Shown one piece after another: positions 1-17,824 of a stretch of 64,000 bases of DNA (the stretch's first letter is position 1; every line of letters begins with the position of its first letter). Origin of the DNA: Oscheius onirici (lineage: Eukaryota > Nematoda > Chromadorea > Rhabditida > Rhabditidae); assembly GCA_932521025.1 (NCBI GenBank), contig OW051470.1, positions 5,070,501 through 5,134,500 of the forward strand, read 5' to 3'. The notes under the pieces are model-generated. The model worked only from the letters and a program-made list of their open reading frames with translations. It had not been told where the DNA came from and did no database searches. The position numbers and the translations under genes were made by a program.

Positions 1-204
1 GAAAATTTAGCTATAGACTAACCGAGCACCCCACAATACAAGAATCGTATTTTCATCTCGTTTAACCGACGGAATCTCTTGAAATAAAGTTCCAACTGCT
101 GCCAAACGAAAGGCCGAAAATGCCATAGAAGATGAGACGTCGATTGGTGTGTAATGACCAAGGTCGACTTCTGAAAAGTTTGGGTCGATTGGGCCGGAAG
201 CCAT
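1..204 (-). CDS. 5' end of an unrecognised gene (partial)
   Basis: An open frame begins with ATG at 204 on the minus strand and starts MASGPIDPNF. It stays open for about 59 codons, to a likely donor (GG|GTGCTC) near 24-26, and then leaves the window. There is no obvious signal peptide; the visible part is mixed hydrophilic and short hydrophobic stretches. I do not recognise the family. It is kept because the start is well placed, with a plausible splice donor and about 320 bp free of coding upstream. Confidence 0.4.
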
Positions 205-523
205 TACATTTTAGTTTAGCGTGACTCTCGTTGCTGTCTCCTAGAGACCCTTCTGAATTTTCGATTAGAAAGACTCACCAAGACTAGTGGACACTAGTCT
301 TATCACTGCCTTTCTCGAAGCTTTGATCAAACACGCCAAAGTCAACACGCTTCCAAGTATGGAGCTCTTTCTCTCTCTTTCGATATTAATCAACTAGTTT
401 ATGACTCTGCGCAATTTTCATGCCAACAGCCTTATTTATGAGCACTCAGTTGAGCAATTGCCTCCATTCAAGGCAGACTTTATATTATCTTCAAACACTT
501 TTTTTATCCTTTAGTCATTAACT
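205..523. other. intergenic, upstream of the partial gene and downstream of AMDHD1
   Basis: No coding signal or RNA gene seen. It must hold the promoter of the minus-strand gene starting at 204 and the 3' end of the minus-strand AMDHD1 transcript. Confidence 0.5.
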
Positions 524-3534
<3,011 letters not shown>

Positions 3535-3819
3535 AAAAAGGCCGGTTACGAGAAGACCGGGGCCTTCAAATTGTCTTTTACTTCTTTTCAGTAGACTTTA
3601 TTACCGGCGTTAAGCGTAAAGATCAATTCTTTGGCATAATAACACAGCCCAGAGCATAAACACAGTAGAATTTTGCAATGAGTTAGCATAGGATTCCATG
3701 CCACCGGAGAACCTGTTTATGCCTCACGTGTCTGCAGCCTCTCCGGGCCATGTTCGGCAACTCAATTGCCTTTATTCACATTCCCTCACTCGCATCTTTC
3801 CCTTACTGTTTCAGACAAA
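3535..3819. promoter_or_regulatory. divergent promoter region of AMDHD1 and the F-box-like gene
   Basis: A 285-bp gap between two start codons on opposite strands. CTGTTTCAG immediately precedes the plus-strand start and looks like a spliced-leader acceptor. No other motif is claimed. Confidence 0.35.
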
Positions 3820-5279
3820 ATGGAGGAGAGAATTACTGATGAGCAAGAGAGATTTTCGAAGCAGTACAAATGTATGAAAAGAATTGTTGTGGGAAGAAGA
3901 CAACGGACAGATGACTATTTCCCATTGCCTGAAATTCCAACCACCATGGTCACCAATGTTCTTCACAAGGTCAGTTTGTTTGTTCAGATACTGAAAAAAA
4001 AAATTCAGTTGAAAAACCTTGATCGACTCAAAATGATGAGGACGTGCAAGGCATTCAACACTCACATTGAGAGAATCGGTGTGACTTTGTCCTCTCGTCC
4101 GGAAAGAGACTTTTCCCTCCGATTTTCAACTTCTTTCAACGAGAGTTTTTCGTGTGATTTGACTGAATGGAAGATCTTGTTCAATTACTTTCACGAGTTT
4201 GAAAGGAAGAACTGTTTCAAAACTGTCCGGAACATAGAGGATTTGATTGGACTGTCATTTGATTCCGTTTTCATCGTGAGTTGACTGTAGTGTTTCAACA
4301 AAAAAGATTCAGGAACTCTTCTCCGATGAACATGTCTCTTCACTCTCAAAAATATTCGATGTTTTGAAGAGACTTCGTCTTGGAGTCAACACAATTCGGT
4401 TCAAATCGGTTCCCGCAGACTTTGTCCAGAAATTCTTGACAGTTTTGAACTCCCAGCAAATTGTTTTCGAAGACGGCAGCTACTCTCTAGAGATACTTAA
4501 CATTCCCAGAATCCAGGTAACTTTAGTTATCTTTTGAGTACGAGGGTTTAGAAAATGAGAAAAGTCACTTTCTGGAATATGAATAACTATCAAGGGTCGT
4601 TGTTTGAGGCTGTGCAGCAGTTTCCGTCATTTCACATCCAATTCATTGACGCCAAAAAGGGGAACTCCGCTCTCAATGGTCTTGCACAGGTAATTGCAGT
4701 GAATATTACAAAAGAACTCATTTCAGTATCTCTCGTCGTCGCCCATGAAATTCCCATTATCCCATCTACATCTAGAAATCAAAATAGAACAGGACATTAC
4801 ACCGATTGATCCTCTCTCATTGTTTGAAAGAACTATCGCTATATTTTCGGATGATTTCTTGGAAGAGAAACTACTCAGTTGCCGCTACTGCATCTCAGAC
4901 TACTACAGTGCCAGACAGTGTTTTGTAGGTGGCTCACATAGTTTTAAATATGAGAATTCAGCCGAACAGAATAGATCTTCTCAAAAATGGATCGGATAAA
5001 CACATTCTTCTCATTCGAAAACAGAGATTCGACAGGAGAAGCAGTGTAGGTTGTCTGCAAAATCTCATTGTCCTTCAGTTCAACGTCTACGAATTCTACA
5101 TTTTCGATCCAAAAGACCACGAGTTCCTGATGGAGAAAGTGTTTGCTTCGATAGCAGGAAGCAACTGGCCTATAGACTTTTCCGGAACAGAAGAAGAAGA
5201 ACCTTTGAACAACATGGTGCCATTCGTGAAGAACTATATGCCAGATATTGAGAAACCATCGGCTAAAGAAGAAAAGTAG
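3820..5279 (+). CDS. nematode F-box-like protein
   Basis: Six exons join cleanly in frame: 3820-3969, 4009-4275, 4313-4516, 4552-4689, 4727-4924 and 4962-5279. Introns are 35-39 nt. The start MEERITDEQ sits behind CTGTTTCAG. Residues 30-75 carry an F-box-like pattern (LPEIPTTMVTNVLHKV then KNLDRLKMMRTCKAFN), after which comes a long C-terminal part without a recognised motif, ending in acidic and Lys-rich residues. F-box proteins usually bring substrates to SCF ubiquitin ligases; nematodes have many fast-evolving ones. A polyadenylation signal AATAAA lies directly behind the stop. The family call rests on the short N-terminal pattern; the exon structure is firm. Confidence 0.7.
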
Positions 5280-5420
5280 TGAATAAACAGTTTTTGTTCT
5301 CGTAACTAGAGTTTTATTCATTATTCAAAATTCTTTTTGAGAGCACTCTAATCAAGTTTCTTGCAAAAAACACAACAAATAAGCTTTGACTGAATCACAG
5401 GATGTACTAGCAATGCACGG

Positions 5421-6538
5421 TTAGTGAGACTTGTTCCCATGAAGAATAGAGAGCAGACCGGCTCGATAGGATCCCTTACATTCTTCGCGGAGCAGCTGAA
5501 GATTCACATAGTTGTTTAGTCAATCAGTTACCTCGACCAGACTCTTCTTGTACTTGGCCTGATACTCCAAGGCTATCAGCTGGAGATCAATCTCTGAACG
5601 ACCAACAATGACGCGGATGAGATCCTTGTCTTTTGTACCGAATCCCTGAAAGGACATCTAGTCTTTTTCTCGCTTAAAAAAACCTTTGTCGCACTATGGA
5701 TTTGGTCAGCGAACACGCGAGTTTTTCCCTTGGAAAGAGCGGCAATACCCAAAAGCAGATTCTTCGAGTCGCCAGACCAATGCTTCTCGATTCCTTTCTC
5801 CAAAGACATTCCAGCGAGATGTTCGAACTCTTCTCCAATTCTGTGAATTGTGCTCGGATTGACTATCAGAAGTGGTCTGATGGCGTCGAACTTGTCCACT
5901 CCGCTTTTCTTGTCGAAGCTCTTGATAATGTTGGCGGCTACCTGTTGGGCTCGGAAATTCATGACATCAGACTCGTCTCTCTGTCCCTGCAGAAGAACCA
6001 GCAGAAACTTTTTGAAATCCCCCGATGTATCCGACTCGATAGCAGATTCGAGCGATTTGTTGTACGTGCTAAACCAAGTGTTTTTGATAGCTGTCATTTC
6101 CTCGTTGCTCCGAGTCGTGAGAATTTCAATCAGTAACTTCTCATTTGTTCCAAGGCCCTTTAACTTTGGATTGAATAGATCAGTTGCTGTTCACCTTGAC
6201 AGCTCGATGAATTTCCAAAACGTCTATTTTCGTCGGAGTTTGCATGAGAGTCACAGCCAAATCTTCCAGATCTCCTCCCAGCGCCTTTTTCAGCTCTTCT
6301 TCCAAATCTTTTCCATATCTCACTTTATACGGTGTTCTTATCTAAATTTTCTTTCATAAAGTGAAATTGAAGTAGTTACCATCTGCCTCTGGGCGTTGCA
6401 AACCTGGGTCAAAATCTCTACAGCCTTCTCTTTCTCACTTCGGAACGCTTTCTCGAGAGCCTCAGCAGCTGCAGAATCATCGAAGGTTGTCGAGGGATAG
6501 ATGGTAGCCATGTTTTCTTCGATCGTCTCTACAGTCAT
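5421..6538 (-). CDS. annexin
   Basis: A calcium-dependent phospholipid-binding protein with four annexin repeats. The first repeat (from [10 protein letters not shown]) is weak and lacks the GxGT calcium loop. Repeat two has [18 protein letters not shown]. Repeat three, at about [17 protein letters not shown], is degenerate. Repeat four has [20 protein letters not shown] and the gene ends HGNKSH. So only repeats two and four keep the type II loop. The start [10 protein letters not shown] is at 6538. Introns of 30-40 nt fall inside repeats and all joins keep frame, for example VK|GLGTNE and K|GFGTKD. Annexins act at the inner face of membranes in traffic and repair; the exact paralogue is not assignable here. 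Confidence 0.9.
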
Positions 6539-7097
6539 AGTTCAAGTGGTTTGTTGAAAAGCAGTGAAAAGGGCGGGGGAGAGAAAGCCATTGATGGAAC
6601 GGCATAGGGCAAAGAGACTGTTGATTCATGACATCGATAAACAAAGAGGAAGAAAAAGACTATCCAAAAAGTATTATAGGCAGAAAGGTTTGCGGACAAA
6701 CAATAATGGGGACTCGGATTGAATCGAACTGTCAGGGTCAACCGGTCGAACGGATCCCGAAATGGGGAATAGATCACACGTGGAAACTGGTATACCTGTG
6801 GATTGACCCGACACTCTTGGCAAAGTAAACATACTCGAAATGTTTGGGAACAACACAAAGACTGTCTCTCTTTAAATAACTTCAGCCTTGAATAGATGAG
6901 TAAGAATGTGTCGTATGAGTCACATTCAATTGTGTTCTCTCAAGAGTGATCAATTCATATTGAAGGGTGCCTGTTCAATTTCAAACTTTTTGATACAAAA
7001 GATTTATGCAAACTGATAAATAGAAACTGGCAAACAAAGGGAGATCATGACAATTATTCATAAGCAAGTTTTCGACTAGAAATGTTGAAGGAAAGAG
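6539..7097. other. intergenic between annexin start and UNC-119 end
   Basis: About 560 bp, A/T-rich in the half nearer UNC-119. It should contain the annexin promoter. Open frames here are short and have no recognisable content. Confidence 0.5.
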
Positions 7098-8190
7098 TCA
7101 AGCGTCGTAGGCATAGTCGGCCTTGTTGTGCATAATGAGTTGATCGTCTACAAAGTAAAAACTATCGGAACGAGTTTCGAACGGATGATCGACCATTTCT
7201 TGCACTAAAAACGTAATTAGCACCTTTTAGAAGACTGTCATACCCAGTTGCGGACTGAGTTGAGGGAATTCGTAGATATGTTCACAGCTGTTTCTCGAGT
7301 TTGGAATACAGAAACCAAACTCAAAATCGAAACTTTTTAACAGACGATCCTGAAAAGACGATCCTGTTACTGTTACAAAAAGAACAGGATACCTTGAAAA
7401 AGTGTCTCTCTAACATTCGGAATTTGCTGACTGGTCTGTTTCCAACACAGAACTCGACAGTTGCTCCGACGTGTCTCAACCGAAGGAATTCGGGCGTGAA
7501 GCGGTATCGAACATATCTGGCAGCCGAGGGTTCCGATGGCGGCGGAAAATCCTCTCTCTCCGAGGCATCTTCTGGAAAAGACAAACTCTGTTGCTGACTG
7601 CCACTCTTGACGTCAAACTGCCATAATTTCTCACAATCACGCGAAATTGGTTACGAGTAAATATGCTCGAGACTGGACGAAAATATCTCACCCGGAGGTT
7701 TTTCAATCTCGAACAGAACCGTGTCCGTGTCGAGGTCGCGTATTTTGAAACGAGTGAATTCGATCTTGTAGACGTTTTGATGCGGCTCCACCAAATACCC
7801 TGAAAACGACTGTTTCCTGAAAAGATTAGAGTTTCCTGAAGATCAGAAACTGCATAAACATTTAGAGTTAGAACTTTTGAACTCTTTACACTTTCCTATG
7901 AACACTGAGCTAATTGGTGAGAGCCTTTTGCAAAATAATATATCGGAGAGAAACCCTGTCTGACAGGTTCTTTGGTTAGAGGCTCCTAATCTGCGTCAGA
8001 GTGAGGAAACACCTGTCAATCAGAATCCAGGTGAAAAATCTCTTTAATATTTAATGCTCACAAGTGGAATCCCACAACACTTACCGTCGGTAATATTGGT
8101 TAGCCTCAAGACGTCGTCCGGAGATATTTTGGCCTTCTGTCTCAACTCGGCCTCGGTTATTGGTGGCAAAATTCGCTGGTCAGATTTCAT
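7098..8190 (-). CDS. unc-119: UNC-119 lipid-binding chaperone
   Basis: UNC119 proteins bind myristoylated N-termini of cargo and deliver it to membranes, including cilia and neuronal sites. The start is ATG at 8190, directly behind ATATTTTCAG. The first exon contains [16 protein letters not shown]. Later exons give [40 protein letters not shown] and [18 protein letters not shown]. The last exons carry [20 protein letters not shown] and end ADYAYDA. These match the GMP-PDE delta/UNC-119 beta-sandwich along its whole length. The N-terminus before KISPDDVL is short compared with vertebrate UNC119. An intron of about 260 nt follows exon one; the rest are short. Confidence 0.93.
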
Positions 8191-8753
8191 CTGAAAATAT
8201 TTTGAATGTGTAATGAGCAGAGAAACGAGGGGATGAGTCTATTGATTAAAGGCCGGTGAATGTTTCATGAGCTTTCCATGGCTTTTACGAAATGAAAGTG
8301 TTGGAAGACAGGAAGGGAAAGAGGGTTTCTAGGCGACCGCAGGAGCGCGAGACTCTTGGTCGTCGGGGGTCGGGGTGAGAGTTTGGCCCGATGGAGAGAC
8401 GCAGGAGCGACGGCTCTCTTCCCGACTTATGCCATTTGCGGACTCTGCCTCTTCCATTAGAGATCAGATTAGAAACATGACCTGCTCCAGAGGAAAAGTA
8501 ATCTTTTCTTTTCGAATGGAGAGCAATAGAGACTGACATAAATGAGGAAATGGTCGACTGAATATGTTCGGTTTCGGAGGCCATCAATATGCACTCTCTT
8601 GCCACGAAAACCTCGAACAAAATTGGAAAGTAGCTAGTGTTAGAACAGATTAGAGCTAGTCTATTCCAGTATGAAATCAATTTTATTTGAGATCAGAAGA
8701 TGATCACGAAGAACCGTAGAGTTTCACCAATGTAAATTGAATTAGGGGAACAA
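8191..8753. other. gap between UNC-119 start and PHF12-like end
   Basis: A minus-strand frame of 131 codons (8285-8680) lies here but shows no family resemblance and no supporting splice sites. The stretch is more likely the UNC-119 promoter plus the 3' part of the neighbouring transcript. Confidence 0.4.
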
Positions 8754-10984
<2,231 letters not shown>

Positions 10985-11204
10985 AGTTATTGGTATAATT
11001 CTTGTAATTAAAAAGTAGATAGTGGAAGATCGAAAGAGACTCAATTGCCGACAGAGCGCGGTTTTGACCGAGATGCCAAGCGATCGTTTCGAGACTCGAG
11101 TCATTTATTAAAGCGAGCCTCTCCCTACTGCCTCTTATCTCAGTGTATTAGCCTCTTATCTAAGTTCATGAATGCTGCCAAAGCGCAGCGCGCCTCGCTC
11201 GCAT

Positions 11205-11272
11205 GGCCTAGTGGATAAGAGCATCGACTATGAAACATGGTCAAGGTTCGACTCCCCGGGTGTCAACAGTGT
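11205..11272 (+). repeat. tRNA-like remnant
   Basis: ATGGCCTAGTGGATAAGAGC resembles a tRNA D-arm and GGTTCGACTCC a T-arm, with an anticodon-like stem-loop (GACTA..TGGTC) between. The acceptor stem does not pair and the T-stem is weak, so it is not a functional tRNA. It is a tRNA pseudogene or the head of a SINE-like element. Confidence 0.5.
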
Positions 11273-11422
11273 TCGATATGTCTAACATTCTTTTGTTTAT
11301 TATTCCACTTCGAAAAACTAATTTTTCTTCAAAAATTGTTGTACTTGTCTCATTTTCGCTACGACTAACCTCGCAACTTGACTGACGGTTTTCATACCGA
11401 AGGCGGGATTTTTAGCCCAAAC

Positions 11423-11480
11423 AATGTTCTACAAAGTTGTAGAACAGACGAAAAACTACAAGTTTGCAGAACATCGCAAA
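11423..11480. repeat. palindromic dispersed repeat
   Basis: GTTCTACAA (11426-11434) and TTGTAGAAC (11437-11445) form a perfect 9-bp hairpin with a 2-nt spacer, followed by a weaker partner ending in AGAACAT. The same block in diverged form lies at 1861-1918. Confidence 0.55.
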
Positions 11481-11627
11481 ACTCAAAAACGAGTATCTTT
11501 GTGAGAAACAATGTCAGCGCGCCGAGCCATATAACTGTCCTCTTCAACGGGTGGTTCCGCCGCTCTTTGAGTCCTCTGTTTTACATAAACCTCTTTGAAC
11601 TTATATGCAAAAAAAAAACCGACAATA

Positions 11628-11691
11628 CAAGGAATTGAATCGGTGGCTTTAAAATTAGTAGAAACATATCTTATCCACTGCGCCAGTGTCC
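11628..11691 (-). repeat. second tRNA-like remnant, opposite orientation
   Basis: Read on the minus strand from 11691: GGACACTGGCGCAGTGGATA, a D-arm-like run, then GATTCAATTCC, a T-loop-like run. The stems are poor. With the copy at 11205 it brackets about 420 bp. Confidence 0.4.
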
Positions 11692-11822
11692 TTTGTAGGC
11701 CGCCGCCGCGCTGAAATTTTGCGCGCGAAAATTCAAACGGGGGGTAAGCTACCCTCGCTTTAAAGGTTTATACAAATAGAATAGTTAGCACGATGAGATC
11801 ACAACGGTCTATTGACGAATAT

Positions 11823-13204
11823 CTACTTTCCTCCGAACATTCCATAGTCATAATTTGGCATTCCAGATGCGTAGCTGTCAATGTATCCTTTATGGGTTAA
11901 CAGAGGTCTTTGAGAAAATTTGACCTCAGGTAGAGCCTGCATTCTGGCGATATAGGCTCCCATTCTGGGATAGTGGAGACCAGGGAAATAGCGGAATTGA
12001 CTCGTAGAGGTCAGAGTCAACAGTTCCAGACGCTCCAAGAACGGCCACATCATATAGTCAGCATACCCAGGGAGACGTCCTAAATATCTTCCATTTTTTG
12101 TTCTGTCAGTTCTTACCCCCATAGTAGCTGTCTTTCAAGAGAGTTTCCGCATTCCTGAGAGCCTGATGAAGATTGTTGTCCGTCTGTCTTTGGGCGGAAG
12201 GAGCCGAAGAGCGGAAGAAATCGAACAGGGCGTTCATCAGCTAATTTGAAAGTTAACTTTACTTTAAGCTAACTCACAGGTGACAGCCTCTCCAAAATGA
12301 TCTTTTGTTCAGCTTTCTCATACGGATCTCTGGGCAGGATAGAGGTAGAAGGAAAGACGTCGTCCAGATACTCAGCAACAACCTGAGACAACATCTTGCT
12401 TACATTTGATTACAGCACCGACATTTGATTCCCACAAAACTTGACCATTGACCTCGATGGCCGGAATTCTACCAAGAGGCGACTTGGCCAAATACCACGT
12501 TGGTCCCTTATCCGGGTTCACATTGACTATTTCGACCCTAAACACTGGTCTAGAGAAGCTACGATGAAAACGAACGGAATGTTCTTCTTGGCCAAATAGA
12601 TGATGACTCTTTGAGCATATGGACAGAATCTCATACTATAGAGACGGTATGAGTTGGGGGCAAGATAGGGCTCGAATGATCCTAAATGATTTCTCTTACA
12701 AATACGAGACAAATTCTAAAACCTGGGTGCAGAGTCATCGAGTTCAGTCCTTTGATATTGGACCCGGGAGTACTGTAGCTGCTAAATCTTGGCGGGATTG
12801 CTTTGGTTCCCTGACTCCCGTAGGTTGGATATGATGGCATGGCTGGATGATGCATCGGTGCCGAAAACGCAGTAGTCTCATTCTGAAAATAATAACAGTC
12901 TGGTCAGTGGTGTTGACCACTGCCGGGAGACCCTTGTCAACAATGGCTCATCTCGACAAACCGGTCGTATTTATCAACACGCCAAGAGGATCTTTTTGTC
13001 CAGACGTTTCACGGAGCCGGAAATACATTGAGAGAAATCTTCTGTTTACGACCCCTGATCCCATCGTTTTACAGTTTTTCTGGGAGCAACGAAACTGACC
13101 GTGGGAGCGAGACCGGTCATTGCGTTGTCAACGACGACATTTGCTAGTTGACTGATGAATTGCATGCAAAGTGCCGCAGAGGTACTGCAGTTACCAGGGC
13201 CCAT
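11823..13204 (-). CDS. omega-class glutathione S-transferase with N-terminal extension
   Basis: The thioredoxin-fold half contains [20 protein letters not shown] with the omega-type catalytic Cys, then [10 protein letters not shown] and [15 protein letters not shown]. The helical half has [19 protein letters not shown] and ends [10 protein letters not shown], close to nematode GSTO C-termini. Omega GSTs act as thioltransferases and dehydroascorbate reductases. Upstream exons add roughly 80 residues before the GST fold: a first exon from [10 protein letters not shown] (13204) and a Ser/Pro/His-rich second exon ([14 protein letters not shown]) joining as HPG|SFEPYL. That extension is not typical of GSTO. 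If it is not used, the start would be [10 protein letters not shown] at 12712. Core gene certain; extension inferred. Confidence 0.85.
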
Positions 13205-13521
13205 TTTTGACCCTAAATTGGATTGATAATGAGAGAATGAGTTGAACAAGAGACGCGAACAGAGCAACAGATCAAAGACACAAGATTCTCTGCAAGTTTG
13301 ATGGGAACGAAGAGAGGCGGAAGAACAACTGTCCAAAAGTGTCGTCATTACAAAGGCGAGAACTCAAAAAGAAAGTTCAGGAATCGTGATGTGCGTGTGA
13401 TGCGTTTGCTCACACCTCCTCCGTCTTTGGCGTAGAGGATTAATTCCCATTGTCGAAAAAGGTTCGAAAGTTATCAAAAGAGCAGAACGAAGGTGCTCCC
13501 GAGCAGGGGGGAGAGTCCTAC

Positions 13522-13585
13522 GTGTCCGTATATACGGACGGCACGGCGGAACTGGTCGGCGACGGGGGCCGGACAAGACGGAATC
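13522..13585 (+). pseudogene. possible RNase-H-like scrap
   Basis: The frame gives YVSVYTDGTAELVGDGG, resembling the first strand and catalytic Asp of RNase H (compare IVYTDGSYKDG in the intact gene at 46336). Nothing after it continues the domain. Locally GC-rich. Could be chance. Confidence 0.2.
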
Positions 13586-13914
13586 CATGCCATGGATGCG
13601 TCATTTCTAAACCGACAAACAGAAAGAGACATATAAAAAATGATGTTTGTGCTTCACGGAACTCACTGACCAAAATAATGAATCTTAAGAAAGTGATTTG
13701 TCTGTCGTTTTGTGTTTCCTATAGGTCAAACTCTGTCAAATATTATCAACAAGGACTGCACCGACCTTATCGGGGCTATAGTTACCTATATCTCCCTCCC
13801 TATTTTCCGCCTGAACTACCTGCAATTTCTTTTTGTTTGGGAACTATCAAAATCAGAAGGAAAATCCTCACACTTCCTAATATCCGAATGCTTATTTGTC
13901 TGAACTTGTTACTA

Positions 13915-14015
13915 CTAACTCCTATGTGTAATCTGCGCACAAAGCTCCCCTCCTTAAAAAAAGCTTCAGACGCACACAGACACTTGGGAGCATTTTAAAA
14001 TGGATTGCAAAAGAT
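13915..14015. repeat. dispersed repeat, copy A
   Basis: Shares CTTGTTAC.ACTAACTCCT, GCGCACAAA, AAGCTTC.GAC and TGGGAGCA with 35090-35235, in the same order. A shorter third copy lies near 39600. No coding potential. Confidence 0.5.
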
Positions 14016-15035
14016 GAGACAGTAAACCGATAATAGAGGTCAGAAACTGACGTAATGGACAGGAACAACTTGGAAAAAGTGACAGAGTAAGTAAAGTATT
14101 CTCAAAGGCATTTCTTCATTGTCGTGAATTATGCGTTTTCTACAATCCCTTCGAGCATCAAGTCTCTTTACAACCTCGGGAAAAGAGCATCATTTGCTCC
14201 CGGTGCCAGTTTATTGCAAAGGGACCTCACGCGGCAATGTTGCCTCAAGCATGAAAGATGACTTTTCTTTGCTCTGCTCGAAGGCAGCGCCGGTAATCTG
14301 TCATCTTTGCATGTGCCCACAGGTGAGAATCCTATTAGAAAGATTCCGGTATTCAGAGGAAGTATTACGGAAGTCAAAAAGCAATAACAGTTGGACAGGG
14401 AGATAAAGTTACTGCGAGAGGAGACGACCACTGGATGACCAATTGGTGGCTAGAAAAGCCAACAAAAAGGCTGGACCGATGAAACGTAAAACTTGTGGTT
14501 GCTATAGTTGACCTTTTGAAGAGAAGACAGAAATAGATTCACGACGTATACGTTTTTACTCATATCTCATCAGAAATGCTTCCTTTCGAAGAGATCTCTA
14601 GCGAAAAAGCCAATCCAGTTGAACTAGACGGGGGTTTTTGGTCGCATGTGTATTTTGGATAGATTTCAAGTGAGAGAAGAACAGAGGGCAAGTTCTGTGA
14701 AGGGACATTGTAGAAAGAGCAGATTAGCATGAGCCCCGAGGCGATAGTCCGTGTCTGTTCAGCGGCGCCTCTTACATCCCTGAGGCGAGAGCAAGCAAGC
14801 AGAGGACACCGTGTGCCCGGGGAAAACAACCCTTCTGTTTCTTGCTCGGTAGTTTTTTCTTTATATTTTCAGAAAATATCTGGAATGAAGTTCAGTTTCG
14901 GTTATCTGCTGGGGACCAACTGAAGACTGCAATGTCAGCGCTTCACATCAAGTCTGAAAAAGATAGAGAGTCTACTGGAACGATGAAAACCGTTGTTTCT
15001 ATCAAAAACCCAATGTTAGCAAAACTTCTCCAGAG

Positions 15036-15150
15036 TTTTCGCGTTTCCGCACGGGAGCACTATTGGAGTGGACACGGCGAACTACGTGTGTGCACAAAGA
15101 AACAACAGTGGATCTCATATTTGGATTTCTGTATTTCCAACGTTCTCTCA
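15036..15150 (+). pseudogene. possible immunoglobulin-like exon
   Basis: Behind CTTCTCCAG a frame reads VDTANYVCAQRNNSGSHIWI, which has the D-x-A-x-Y-x-C pattern of Ig-domain F strands, then VFPTFSQ and a possible donor (GTAGGT). I could not find matching exons for the first half of an Ig fold with confidence; GQGDKVTARG around 14395-14425 is a weak candidate. Either a decayed gene or coincidence. Confidence 0.22.
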
Positions 15151-15687
15151 AGTAGGTTCAGAAGGAAAAGGTTTTGAAATGGTACTGAAATCAGTTTATT
15201 TGATTGGTTCACAATCAACCCATCCAACGTTCGATTTTTTGCTGGTGAAGTGATTCACCGCACATCATTAGTCGAGGCAGCAAAAATCTGTTTCCATCTC
15301 CAAAAAAAAAAACAGAAAATGTTTGAAAATTTCGAGCAACCCGCCAATATGTCGCATTTTCGTCTCGGAACCCGGGATAGAGGTGTCCTGTCGCGAAACT
15401 ACTGTCGGGCGGCCTCAAAATTCCGGGCTCTGCAGAAATCTTACTTTCCACTTTTCTTCACTATTTTGGTCTATCTAACGATATTTTTCCAACGATTTTG
15501 AGTTCATTCGGTTCATTTTTCCATACAAAAGTATTTCGCATTGAACAAAGCAAAATTTCGACATAAGAAGCGTTTTAGGGATACCAAATTTGTTATTTTT
15601 TTTGCAATTTGTTTCAAACTTCCTGTATATCTTTTAAACATTGAAACAATTTCACAGGACTTTTCTAGTTTTAGGGTACAAACTAAG

Positions 15688-17581
<1,894 letters not shown>

Positions 17582-17824
17582 TGAAGTAGATAAATTTAAT
17601 GTATAGCACTGTTAATAGTAAGATGTCCTTTATCAAGCCGTGTTGTACGACTATCTGTTAAGATTGTTAGGTTCGCTTCTTCCCCCGCACAAATCGAAAA
17701 AAAAAACATAAAAATTTATAACCACCTTTTGTTCAAACGTAGGGGTCTTCTTGCAGCAGTCTGACGGTTCCGATCCGTGTTTTTTCCTCCAAGCGTTGAG
17801 TCATCTAGAGTTGACTTTTGCAGG

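Larger units (their letters stand above)
10985..11822. other. repeat island between PHF12-like and GST genes
   Basis: Non-coding. It holds two tRNA-like remnants in opposite orientation and a palindromic repeat between them (listed separately). GC-rich edges (AAGCGCAGCGCGCC near 11180 and GCCGCCGCCGCGC near 11702) bracket the block. Confidence 0.5.
13205..15687. other. 2.5-kb repeat-rich gap with possible gene remnants
   Basis: No complete gene seen. It holds an RNase-H-like scrap, a dispersed repeat and one possible immunoglobulin-like exon (each listed). The last 400 bp should hold the ATP synthase beta promoter; that part is A/T-rich. Confidence 0.4.

Noticed and set aside
5696-6359. Long plus-strand frames of 146 and 169 codons
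   Set aside because: Antisense to annexin repeats two to four.
8285-8680. 131-codon minus-strand frame between UNC-119 and the PHF12-like gene
   Set aside because: No family motif, low-complexity Arg/Ser content, and no splice site joining it to either neighbour.
11205-11272. Functional tRNA gene
   Set aside because: The acceptor stem does not pair, the T-stem is broken, and a paired anticodon stem would place a non-U at position 33.
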